Positions 47,025 to 56,400 are shown, numbered from the stretch's first letter. The stretch is DNA of 64,000 bases from Ctena decussata (GCA_963989385.1 OZ022513.1:23377928-23441927), one strand, 5' to 3'. Program-made: numbers and translations. The notes: generated by a model not told the origin, from the sequence alone.

Positions 47025-47306
47025 GGCAGAAGCATTTGTATTTTGTTATTTTTCGCCTTTTCCCCCATTGACATTCGTCCTGTGTTTTTTCGAACACAAA
47101 CTTTGACAAAGGAGGGAATAGGTCGCCAGTTCTAGAATAACAAATTAACAACATTGCAAGCTTCTACGCTATACACACAGAGCCCTTGAAAGTCTCGACC
47201 TATAAATTCTAAATTTATCCAGTTTTGGTCGAAATTAGAAAGCAGGCGTAAGGTTAACATAGAGGGTCAGTTTTACTTGGGAATATTACAGGGAATTTTA
47301 CTTCTT

Positions 47307-47423
47307 GTGGAGTCTTACAGACACACAATAATAGTCAAATAAGATTTCTTGTGGAGTCTTGTAGACACATGAGTGATTTATTTGACTAAAACGTTATTGC
47401 TTGTGGAGTCTTGTAGACACACT
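47307..47423 (+). promoter_or_regulatory. Three leader hairpins of the TTGTA-loop family
   Basis: Hairpins at 47307-47326, 47351-47370 and 47404-47423. Each reads GTG-GA-GTC-loop-GAC-A-CAC (last base T in the second) with loop TTGTA, or TTACA in the first. They are spaced 44 and 53 bp in the leader between PBS and first ORF, a usual place for packaging signals. Confidence 0.75.
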
Positions 47424-47521
47424 GGATTGTTCAAATAAGACATATAGGTGATTCATTTGCCATTACCCCACCACAATCCTAATAGCAATAAAGTCAGTAT
47501 TATCCCTGTACGTCTGTCACC

Positions 47522-47692
47522 ATGTCGATAAACGTCAACACGGCAACTACAGAGGAACTGAAACAGATTCCAGGAGTGGGTGAAAAAGTTGCTCAGCTTC
47601 TTATTCAGTTCAGAGAAGTTTATGGAGTTATAAAAAGAGAGGCTTTGAATTTGGCTCTTCGGCGACACCTGTCAGATGAAGTCCTGAGATGA
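47522..47692 (+). CDS. Helix-hairpin-helix mini-protein (56 aa) of the retroelement
   Basis: ATG at 47522, TGA at 47690-47692, 56 residues. NVNTATTEELKQIPGVGEKV is a clear helix-hairpin-helix motif of the ComEA type (N-T-A-T-x-x-E-L then a GVGEK hairpin), a fold that binds the DNA or RNA backbone without sequence preference. The rest is basic and helical (REALNLALRRHLSDEVLR). It lies between the leader hairpins and gag, and its stop overlaps the gag ATG as ATGA. This could allow termination-reinitiation, a -1 shift, or mark a broken ancestral fusion. Its role in the element, such as genome binding, is inference. Confidence 0.85.
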   Translation: MSINVNTATTEELKQIPGVGEKVAQLLIQFREVYGVIKREALNLALRRHLSDEVLR

Positions 47693-50139
47693 TAGACTTC
47701 TCAGTGCCAAAGCTAGATGATCCATTCGATATTGATCTAAGCTGTCTCCCATCAGTGCCGAAGAATGATTCATGGGAACCCTTGGTGAGCTTTGCCTACC
47801 AGACAACAGCAAGAAGGTCAAGGTCACCACATGGACCAGAGTCAGAAGTTTGGCATCCACTGACATTGCCATCAGCATTTGAGCCAAGAAAAGAGTCAAT
47901 GTCACCAGTTCGAGAGAGTTTCTCCATGTTGGCATCAAAGTTGACAGATCAGGAAGCATCCGCTATGCTAGCAACAGCTTCGAGTATCCATGAGCCAGAA
48001 GAATCAAGTTCTTGTAGAACTGATTCCAGGGCGGTATCTCATGGTGATCAAGATGATACGAAACACGCTGAAAGGAAGACACCAGAGCCATCCATGTCAA
48101 GAGGGTCAGAGGGAGGTATTGGGTCTTGTAGATCCAGATCTTTTAGGGCACACAGATCTTCCTCAAGGTCATCGTCTAGTCAGAGACGTTCAAGAAAACA
48201 CTCCCCTAAACATACAAGGACGCATAGGCGTCATGGTAAAAGGTCAAGGTCACACTCTGGGTCACTGTCAGTGTCAAGGTCAAACTCAGGGTCAGTGTCA
48301 AGGTCAAGGTCACAGTCAAAACGGTCGAAGTCAAAGTGCAGAAGACCAAAGAAAAGACCATCGAGGTCAAGATCAAGGTCAGCTTCTGGGTCACGATCCA
48401 CTTTAAGGTCAAGGTCAAAACAGAGTCATTCTAAAAAATCAGATTCCAGCAATGTCAAGAAAAAGGATAAGAGCTCCTCAAAGAAAACAGACTCTGAAGT
48501 TAAGAAGAAAGAGGACAGAAGTAGATCAAGGTCATCTTCAAGTTCAAAGTCAGCTCATTACCATTCAAGGAAATCAGACTCTAAAGTTGTGAAGAAAAGG
48601 GAAAGAAGTTCCTCTAGGTCATCTTCAAGGTCAAAGTCAGTTGAGCGTCGTTCAAGAAATTCTGACGATAAAAATATGAAAAAGAAACATTATTCTTCAA
48701 GGTCAAGGTCAGTTGAACGCCACTCGAGAAAATCTGACACAAAGGTTAAAAAGAAAAAGAAGCATGATTCTTCAAGGTCAACTTCACGGTCCAAGTCAGT
48801 GAGACGAAGTTCAAGAAAACACGGCTCTAAGAAAAATAAGTCGCCGAAAATGATACACAAACACTCCAGATCAAGTTCGAGATCAACTTCTAGATCATCG
48901 TCGAGGTCAGCCTCAAGGTCATCAAGTTCACATTCCAAATCTCATAAGAGAAGGGTTAAATTAAAAACAAAACATGATAGATCAAGGATGGTGTACAAAC
49001 ATAAACGTCGATCGTCATCTAGTTCAAGGTCAACGTCAAGGTCATCATCAAGGTCACATTCTAGATCTTCCCATAAAAGGAGAGTTAAGACAAGGCGTGC
49101 TAAATCAAAGATACATAAACGTCATACATCATCTAGTTCAGAATCACAATCAAGATCTCCTTCAAGGTCAAGGTCACGTAAATCAAAAGGAAGATCAAGG
49201 TCACAGAAAACAAAAAGAAGATCAAGAAAACATCATCACTTATCATGTTCAAAGTCAGATACAGATTCTTCGGTGGATAGATATTGTTCAAAGCATGGAG
49301 ATCCCCGAAAACACCCTAAAGCTTTGCGTTTTGATGGAAAGTCAAATTGGTTATCTTTTAAAAAGAAGTTTGATAGCTACAGAAAAGTGATGAAATGGTC
49401 AGAGGCAGAGAGCAAAGATTATCTGATGTGGAGTTTGGAAGGAAAAGCCCTTGATTTTTTCACCATAACAACATCTGATATGGAAAAATATTCTTTTCGA
49501 AAAATAATGAAGAAGTTAGAGGCTAGGTTTGGCGTAAAAGAGTTGACAGAAACCTCGAAGGCAAGATTTCGTCAAGCTTTTCAGAAGCAGGATGAATCAT
49601 TAGAAGACTGGGCGGACCGTGTAATGACTCTTGCTACTCCAGCGTTTGTAGATTTGCCAGAAGAGCACCTGAAACAAGAAGCCATTGCTAGATTTTGCCA
49701 GGGTTGTATTGACAGGGATGCAGCTAAACATGCTTGTTTCGAACATCCTAAAACCATGGAAGAGGCATTAAATTTGGTAAAACACCATCAATATATTTCT
49801 CAAGCCGTTGATGGAAAGAAAGCGAAGAAAGAAAATGAAGCTTCAGTCAATGCTGTGCAATCCCCATCAGAAGCTAGGATTGAACAACTTATTACTTCAG
49901 CATTAAAAGATTTCGCAGAAAAACTACAGACAAGCTCTCAATCCAGTTGTCAATCTTCTTCAGACACAGAACGGAATTCAGACAGTAAGAAGAAAAGTTC
50001 CATTCAGTGCTTTTTCTGTAAGAAATTCGGACATATGAAGAAAGATTGCAGAGTCTATCAAGCATGGCTTAGAAAAAAGCAGGAGAGCAAGTCAGAAGAT
50101 TCAGAGGACCAAGTTCGGGATAGGAATCCCACACAGTAG
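47689..50139 (+). CDS. gag: Gag with N-terminal RS domain and CCHC zinc knuckle
   Basis: 816 residues, starting at the ATG overlapping the previous stop; an in-frame TGA lies 12 bases upstream. Residues 1-145 are acidic and mixed. Residues about 147-525 are an exceptionally long Arg/Ser domain (RSRSRS, SRSSSRS, Lys/Arg runs) like those of SR splicing factors. Residues about 547-700 (RFDGKSNWLSFKKKFDSY..., LEARFGVKE, RFRQAFQKQDESLEDWADRV) look like the capsid region of gypsy-type Gag. A single CX2CX4HX4C knuckle uses Cys774, Cys777, His782 and Cys787. The frame ends at TAG before any protease. Intact coding capacity and near-identical LTRs suggest recent activity. Gag would normally coat and package element RNA; the RS domain suggests a nuclear or splicing-factor-linked step (inference). 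Confidence 0.92.
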   Translation: MIDFSVPKLDDPFDIDLSCLPSVPKNDSWEPLVSFAYQTTARRSRSPHGPESEVWHPLTLPSAFEPRKESMSPVRESFSMLASKLTDQEASAMLATASSIHEPEESSSCRTDSRAVSHGDQDDTKHAERKTPEPSMSRGSEGGIGSCRSRSFRAHRSSSRSSSSQRRSRKHSPKHTRTHRRHGKRSRSHSGSLSVSRSNSGSVSRSRSQSKRSKSKCRRPKKRPSRSRSRSASGSRSTLRSRSKQSHSKKSDSSNVKKKDKSSSKKTDSEVKKKEDRSRSRSSSSSKSAHYHSRKSDSKVVKKRERSSSRSSSRSKSVERRSRNSDDKNMKKKHYSSRSRSVERHSRKSDTKVKKKKKHDSSRSTSRSKSVRRSSRKHGSKKNKSPKMIHKHSRSSSRSTSRSSSRSASRSSSSHSKSHKRRVKLKTKHDRSRMVYKHKRRSSSSSRSTSRSSSRSHSRSSHKRRVKTRRAKSKIHKRHTSSSSESQSRSPSRSRSRKSKGRSRSQKTKRRSRKHHHLSCSKSDTDSSVDRYCSKHGDPRKHPKALRFDGKSNWLSFKKKFDSYRKVMKWSEAESKDYLMWSLEGKALDFFTITTSDMEKYSFRKIMKKLEARFGVKELTETSKARFRQAFQKQDESLEDWADRVMTLATPAFVDLPEEHLKQEAIARFCQGCIDRDAAKHACFEHPKTMEEALNLVKHHQYISQAVDGKKAKKENEASVNAVQSPSEARIEQLITSALKDFAEKLQTSSQSSCQSSSDTERNSDSKKKSSIQCFFCKKFGHMKKDCRVYQAWLRKKQESKSEDSEDQVRDRNPTQ
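48001..48026 (+). promoter_or_regulatory. TTGTA-loop hairpin inside gag
   Basis: GAATC-A-AGTTC-TTGTA-GAACT-GATTC: a ten-pair perfect stem with one bulged A and the same TTGTA loop as the untranslated hairpins, embedded in gag codons. A second, GGGTC-TTGTA-GATCC, lies at 48121-48135. Confidence 0.6.
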
Positions 50140-50279
50140 AGGAAAGGCCTTTAAAGTAAACAGGGGAGGAAAGAGTACAGGTACATCAGGTGAAAACTGT
50201 TGAGTTGAATCTTCACAGTTCAGCCAGATCACTCAAGTTTAACTGAGTTGTTGAAGTACAGGAAACAGGAAAGGTTATC

Positions 50280-50452
50280 GGTGTCAGGAAATACCTTCAG
50301 TGGTTACCAGTGTTAGGAATTACCTTTGGAACCTGTCCAAGAATCATCCAAAGACTTCAACCAGGGTGATGAGACTGTGATGTCAGAAGTACAGAAAGAA
50401 GGTTATCGGTGTCAGGAAATACCTTCAGAGGTCACCGGTGTCAGGAATCACC
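50280..50452 (+). promoter_or_regulatory. Four short AGGAA-loop hairpins
   Basis: At 50280-50295, 50310-50323, 50408-50423 and 50437-50452 the sequence GGTGT-CAGGAA-ATACC or a variant recurs. Stem bases change (GGTG/CACC, GGTGT/ATACC) while AGGAA stays in the loop. The stems are 3-5 pairs, so the case is weaker than for the TTGTA set. Confidence 0.4.
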
Positions 50453-50525
50453 TGTGGAGCCTGCGCAGACTGCTACATCCGGATTTCACGACTACTCTGT
50501 CATGATGGATGAATGGATGCTCGCT

Positions 50526-51440
50526 CCCAGACTTGTAGTCAGGTAAAGAGATCCTCAAGAAAAGAACCTCGAAGGTTACGACAGATGGATGCTTGCTCCT
50601 GGACTTGTAGTCAGGGAAAGAGATCCCCACAGAGCGAGGTTACTCTGCTTTCCACCAGATCTGTCCGAGCCGAGACTTGTAGTCAGGCGAGGAAGTTTTA
50701 AAAGAAAGCTTCGTGGACGGCAGTAATCCAATCCAGTTGAGTTGGGCTTGTAGCTCGCTCAAGAGAGTAGTCATGTCAACATCCAGGTGAGCTGGGGGTG
50801 TAGCTCGCTCATGTCAAGTTCCAGTTGAGGTGGGCTTGTAGCTCGCTCATGTCAAATTCCAGTTGAGTTGGGCTTGTAGCTCACTCATGTCAAGATCCAG
50901 TCGAGTGGGGCTTGTAGCTCTAAGCTCACTCATGCGTTTCATGTGGCGGTTATGTCACCATCCAGTCAACAAAGCAATCCGGATGTCAACAGTTTGAGCG
51001 GACATGTTGTCTGCTCAGAAGTCAGTGACAGACTTGTAGTTTGTCGTTTGGCCAGTTTCAGCAGAGAATCCAGATGGCATGTCTTGTAGTCGGTCATCTG
51101 TCAGCTTCAACAGAGAATCCAGATGATATGTCTTGTAGTCTGTCATCTGTCAGCTTCAACAGAGAACCCAGATGATATGTCTTGTAGTCTGTCATCTGTC
51201 AGCTTCAACAGAGAACCCGAATGATATGTCTTGTAGTCTGTCATCTGTCTAGTATCAACAGATATCCAGAATTCCAGATGATATGTCTTGTAGTCTGTCA
51301 TCTGTCCAGTATAAACAGATATCCAGTGACAGACTTGTAGTTTGTCAAAAGAAGTCAACGACAGACTTGTAGTTTGTCAACAGAAGTCATCGACGAGCCT
51401 ATGGTTTGTCAAGAAGATTCCTGTGGACTTGTAGTTCACA
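50526..51440 (+). promoter_or_regulatory. Array of ~17 hairpins with conserved TTGTA loop in the 3' UTR
   Basis: CTTGTAG occurs 16 times here, each with flanks that can pair: 50526, 50597, 50669, 50739, 50827, 50865, 50903, 51027, 51071, 51120, 51169, 51221, 51275, 51328, 51360, 51422 (starts), plus a GTGTA-loop copy at 50789. Examples are GACAGAC-TTGTA-GTTTGTC, TGTGGAC-TTGTA-GTTCACA, GCC-GA-GAC-TTGTA-GTC-A-GGC and GAG-TTG-GGC-TTGTA-GCT-CG-CTC; CAGATGA/TCATCTG closes several. The loop stays constant while stems differ and compensate, so RNA structure appears to be under selection. Part of the array (51060-51310) is a recent ~50-bp tandem amplification. Confidence 0.75.
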
Positions 51441-51556
51441 ACAGAGTCCTGGTTGATGTAAGCTACACCAAAGAGGTAAGGTATTGTGTGTGGACCTATG
51501 GCTAGCACATCTCTTTTCGGCTTCCCAGCCTGGGTGGAACCTTTCATCATAAAGTT

Positions 51557-51564
51557 GGGAGGAG
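51557..51564 (+). promoter_or_regulatory. Polypurine tract
   Basis: GGGAGGAG lies directly before the TGTAGTG start of the 3' LTR, the expected place for the plus-strand primer. Confidence 0.75.
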
Positions 51565-51812
51565 TGTAGTGACGCATCGTCTTGGCCTGACTACCGGGTC
51601 CGGATGTAAGTACCGGGGATTAGTAGCACTAGAAGCAAATCAAAGGGTGATAATTATCTACTTCCGCCAGACATGCGCAGTTAGGTGAATTACAGCTGAG
51701 CGCCTTGTACAAATCCAAAGCGGTGACAGACAGCGGTCTCAATTTCCATCCCTCTTGCCTTGCTTCTAAGCTACAAGGGAATTGTATAGTTTATAAGGGG
51801 TAAAAACACAAT
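51565..51812 (+). repeat. 3' LTR
   Basis: 248 bp, same ends as the 5' copy; followed by the AATGT target duplication. Confidence 0.93.
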
Positions 51813-51992
51813 AATGTTAACGGGACTGTTTTGCAATGGTGGCCATCTTGGCTTCTCGACCTGGCTAAATTTTATCATTCTGAAGAGTTGCAGTCTAGTC
51901 ATGCTCCATATGAAATTTGAGCACACCTTGCTAAAGCAGGTGCAACAAAAACACTGTCACTTGCCGACACCACATAAGGAAACCTTTCAATG

Positions 51993-52554
51993 GGGTGAGT
52001 CTAATTACCACAGACCACCACAGACCAGTACAGTCCACCACAGACTTCACCACAGACCTCAATACAGATTATCATAGACCCTAAAATGACATTTAAATGA
52101 TTAGAACATAAGAAATATATAAAATTTGGATTTTTTTTAGAAAACTTTGGGTATAATTTTTTGTTATAAAAAAAATATATTATGTACCACAGACTAGCAC
52201 AGACCTCAATACAGATTATCATTCATCTTCAAAAATAACAATGTTGAGCATACAGAAAAATATAATATTTAATTTGACCTTTTTTTTGAAAATTTTGTGT
52301 TAAGTATTAAATTTTATGTACATGTATAATGAATATGTAGACTGGATTAACAATAACATGATTTTTACTGTCTTTCAAAAAAGTTTTTGGATCCTTTAAT
52401 ATGGCAGTTTTACATTTTGTTCTTAAAACTGTTATTTTAGAGGGTGTATGATAATCTGCATTTAAATGTCAGTGGTAGTCTGTGGTGAAGTCTGTGGTCA
52501 TCTGTGGTGCTCTGTGGTGGTAGTCTGTGGTGATCTGTGGTATTTAGACTCACC
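51993..52554. mobile_element. Foldback element with CCACAGAC-repeat termini
   Basis: GGGTGAGTCTAATTACCACA at the left and TGTGGTATTTAGACTCACCC at the right. Inside each end ACCACAGAC (or its inverse) repeats 5-7 times; the AT-rich middle is non-coding. TTTCAATG / TTTCAACA flank it, a possible 8-bp duplication. Confidence 0.75.
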
Positions 52555-52674
52555 CTTTCAACATAAGAATAATGCAAAAAGGTGGTTTCTTGCCTATCTT
52601 CACATTGTCACAGAACAGAGCTAGGCAAAATAAGAAAACTGAATAAAAAACTAAAACCAGAGGACCAATGGTCC

Positions 52675-55583
52675 TGTAGCTCACCTGACACTTGGTCCTG
52701 GTATATATTTTAATGCTTTTATACATGTATATAGCACCAGGGCAGGGGCAGATAACCCCCTTCCCTTAGGGATTAATGTTGAGTCCTAATTCTATATACC
52801 AAGCCACAAGGTCATTGGGCCTTTGGTTCTGGACAAAGATTTCTGAAGGGTTTTTATCATATATGGGTGTGGCCACCATGTTCATGTGACCATGACCATC
52901 TGAACAAACTTTGATTCCTTTGACCCAGTATTAAAGCTCCATATGAAATACAGTAATCATTTGTATAAACTATGATGGGCCTGAGTGCCCAATGCTACAT
53001 ACTGGTACCAAGTTTCAAGGTTATAGGCCTTTCAGTTTTCGAGAAAAAGACGTTTGAAGAGTTTTTACCATATATGGGCATGGTGCCAATCTCGGTCAAG
53101 TGACCAAGACCATCTGAACAAACTATGGTTCCTCTAAGCCGGTGAAGCTCCATATGAAATATGGCTTCAATTGACCCAAGTGGCCGCTGAGAAGATGTTT
53201 GAAAATGTTGACGGGTGACAGAATCTCAATGACCTTGTACAAAAGTCAAAGAATGACCTTGACCTTTAACGACAAAATATCTTCATCTGGTCATTCAGTT
53301 AACCATATATACCAAATATTGTACCTTAGACTTAAATAGTTTCTGAAAAATCCACTGTTTTAGCATTTTCCCATATAAAAGCCTACATAACGTACCAAAG
53401 CTGACAGTGTCATAAATTAGGTCAAGGTCAATGCACGATCATTTGTATAAACTATGATGGGCCTGAGTGCCCTAAGCTACATACCAAGTTTCAAGGTCAT
53501 ACGCCTTTTGGTTCTGGAGAAGAAGACTTTGAAGGGTTTTTACCATATACGGGCATGGCGGCCATCTTGGTCAAGACCCCCGAGAACAAACTTTTACTCC
53601 CCTATCACACTTAGACTCCGTATGAAATTTTGATTCAATCAGACCAGTGGTTTCAGAGGAGAAGATGTTTTGAAAATCTTGATGACGGACAGATTGGCAA
53701 AATGACCTTGACCTTCAGTGACACAATATCTTCATCTGGACATTTAGTTGACCATATATACCACGTATTGTACCTAAGACTTAAATAGTTTCTGAGAAAT
53801 CCTCTGTATAAGCGTTTTCCCATATAAAAGCCTAACGTACCAAAGTTGACCATGTCGTAAATTAGGTTAAGGTCAACGCAAGGTCATCATTTGTATAAAC
53901 TATGATGGGCCCGCATGCCCGATGCTACATACCAAGTTGTAAGGTCATAGGCCTTTTGGTTCTGGAGAAGAAGATTTTCGAAGGTCTTTACCATATATGG
54001 GCATGGCAGCCATCTTGGTCATGTGATCCAACCCGGGTATTAACTTTAGTTCTCCCATCCCACTGAGACACCATATGAAATTTGGCTTCAATCTCCCCTG
54101 TGGTTTCAGAGGAGAAGATGTTTGAAAATCTTGACGACGGATGGTCCGACGGAACAACCTTGACCTTTAGTATCATATCTTCATCTGGTAATTAGTCGAC
54201 CATGTATACAACATATTGTACCTTAGACTTAAATAGTTTCTGAGAAATCCACTGTTTAAGCGTTTTCCCATGTAAATGCCTAACGTACCAAAGTTGACCA
54301 TGCCGTAAATTAGGTCAAGGTCAACGCAAGGTCATGATTTGTACAAACTATGATGGGCCCGCATGCCCGATGCTACATACCAAGTTTCAAGGTCATAGGT
54401 CTTTTGGTTCTGGAGAAGAAAATTTTTGAAGGGTTTTAACCATATATGGGCGTGGCGGCCATCTTGGTCATGTGACCCAGATACCCGGAACAAACTTTCG
54501 TTCCCCCAACCCATGGAGGCTCTATATGAAATTTGGCTTCAATCGACCCAGTGGTTTCAGAGGAGAAGATGTTTGAAAATCTTGAAGATGGATGGTCGGA
54601 CGAAATGACCTTGACCTTGATTGACATAATATCTTCATCTGGTCATTTAGTTGACCATGTATACCAAGTATTAAACCTTAGACTTAAATAGTTTCCGAGA
54701 AATCCACTGTTTAAGCGTTTTTCCATATAAAAGCCTAACGTACCAAAGTTGACCATGCCGTAAATTAGGTCAAAGTCAACGCAAGGTCATGATTTGTACA
54801 AACAATGATGGGCCCGCATGCCCGATGCTACATACCAAGTTTCAAGGTTATAGGCCTTTTGGTTCTGGAGAAGAAAATTTTTGAAGGGTTTTAACCATAT
54901 ATGGGCGTGGCGGCCATCTTGGTTATGTGACCCAGATACCCGGAACAAACTTTCGTTCCCCCAACCCATGGAGACTCTTTATGAAATTTGGCTTCAATCG
55001 GCCCAGTGGTTTCAGAGGAGAAGATGTTTGAAAATCTTGAAGACGGATGGTGTGACGGAATGACCTTGACCTTGATTGACATAATATCTTCATCTGGTCA
55101 TTTAGTCGACCATGTATACCAAGTATTAAACCTTAGACTTAAATAGTTTCCGAGAAATCCACTGTTTAAGCGTTTTTCCATATAAAAGCCTAACATACCA
55201 AAGTTGACCATGCCGTAAATTAGGTCAAGGTCAACGCAAGGTCATGATTTGTATAAACTACGATGGGCCCGCATGCCCAATGCTACATACCAAGTTTCAA
55301 GGTCATAGGCCTTTTGGTTCTGGAGAAGAAGATTTTTGAAGGGTTTTTACCATATATGGGCGTGGCGGCCATCTTGGTCATGTGACCCAGATACCCGGAA
55401 CAAACTTTCGTTCCCCCGACCTAGGTAGGCTCCATATGAAATATGGCTTCAATAGGCCCAGTGGTTTCAGAGAAGAAGATGTTTGAAAATGTTGACGACG
55501 GACGACGGACGGACGGACGGACGACGGATGCCTGGCTATACTATAAGCTCACCTATGGGCCTAAAGGCTCAGGCGAGCTAAAA
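52675..55583 (-). mobile_element. 2.9-kb element with ~455-bp tandem units, AGCTCACCTGA ends
   Basis: Units start near 53440, 53885, 54330, 54785 and 55240 with TTGTACAAACTATGATGGGC, CAAGTTTCAAGGTCATAGGC, GGCGGCCATCTTGGTCATGT and AGGTCAAGGTCAACGCAAGG. Left end TAGCTCACCTGA, right end a hairpin and TCAGGCGAGCTA. The inverse family member is at 5708. Small open frames inside repeat once per unit and are not genes. Confidence 0.8.
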
Positions 55584-55779
55584 AGATGAGAAACAATTCC
55601 CTCCAAAAAGAACCTAAAAAAATCTTGATCCATTTTATATGATGGATCTAGATTTGAGCATTGTTTGAAAAATTACTTAAGACTGATACAGATATTTGGG
55701 ATCATTTTAGGTAAAAAAAATAGTAAAGGCTGAGCCATTGCCTAGTGGCCATAGGGGCAGTGAGGGTTTGAGGCTGCTA

Positions 55780-56026
55780 GTATTGATTGATTGATTGTTT
55801 TGGGTTTAACGGCCCTTTGAGACAGTATTTCAGTATATATCGGGCCGTCTCCCAGAGAGGGAGAAAGAGGAGAAACGATAGATGAGAGAAAAATGTCCAA
55901 ACAACCCCCACCCGCACCTACTGCAAGCACAGTAGGTCCTTGCCTTACAATGTTCCAAATCAGTAGGACGCAACAGAGCTGGAAGTTACATACAGCACCA
56001 TCCCACCACCCGACCGCCCCCAGGTT
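55780..56026. mobile_element. SINE-like family E, nested
   Basis: GGGTTTAACGGCCCTTTGAG, ATATCGGGCCG and CTGCAAGCACAGTAGGTCCT; flanked by GCTAGTA (55776-55782, 56027-56033). Confidence 0.75.
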
Positions 56027-56199
56027 GCTAGTAGCTGTGTATCTTGGTCAAAGCATATAAAAGGCAGAGCCCAGTCCTCTTTTTTTCACACAGTTATAAT
56101 ACCTTATCTTTTCCTGATTTGAAAAACGTATACCCATTTACTGCTGGGTCAACAGAGAAAGAGTTTTCCAGTAGCCAGTTGGCCGAGCGCAGACTACTC

Positions 56200-56400
56200 C
56201 AGAGCTCTAGATAAGAGGGAGTATTTGATGATAATTAAGGATAATTTTTTATTTCTCATCAAAAACATATGTTGTGACCCCTCATCTGAACCGTCTCGTC
56301 GAGACGGTTCAGATGAGGGGTTACAACATATGTTATTATGCAGAATTAACAAAAATTATCCCTAATTATCACCAAATACTCCTTCTTATCTAGAGCTCTG
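56200..56400. mobile_element. MITE family B, nested
   Basis: CAGAGCTCTAGATAAGAGGG ... CTTATCTAGAGCTCTG, centre CCGTCTCGTCGAGACGG. Confidence 0.9.

Larger units (their letters stand above)
46757..51812 (+). mobile_element. Gag-only LTR retrotransposon with RS-domain Gag and helix-hairpin-helix ORF
   Basis: A complete 5,056-bp element with 248-bp LTRs at both ends, a PBS-like TGGCGACGAGG two bases inside the 5' LTR, a purine tract GGGAGGAG next to the 3' LTR, and the direct repeat AATGT at 46752-46756 and 51813-51817. It is inserted into a tandem-repeat array; removing it rejoins the array unit. The order is LTR, 0.5-kb leader, helix-hairpin-helix ORF (47522-47692), gag (47689-50139), 1.4-kb 3' untranslated part, LTR. 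No protease, reverse transcriptase, RNase H or integrase was found, so movement would need enzymes from another element, probably Ty3/gypsy-like. LTR ends are uncertain by 1-2 bp. Confidence 0.93.

Noticed and set aside
47672..49390. Antisense and alternate-frame open frames over the RS region
   Set aside because: Repetitive TCAAGGTCA composition keeps several frames open; only the gag frame contains capsid and CCHC domains.
50526..51440. CRISPR-like array
   Set aside because: Eukaryotic context, the conserved unit is only 7 bp in hairpins, and there are no spacers of constant length.
50140..51564. Remnant pol region after gag
   Set aside because: No reverse transcriptase, protease or integrase motif in any frame; the region is made of short hairpin repeats.
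54332..55082. Repeated small open frames in the 455-bp array
   Set aside because: They recur once per unit because the repeat does; no sign of coding constraint.
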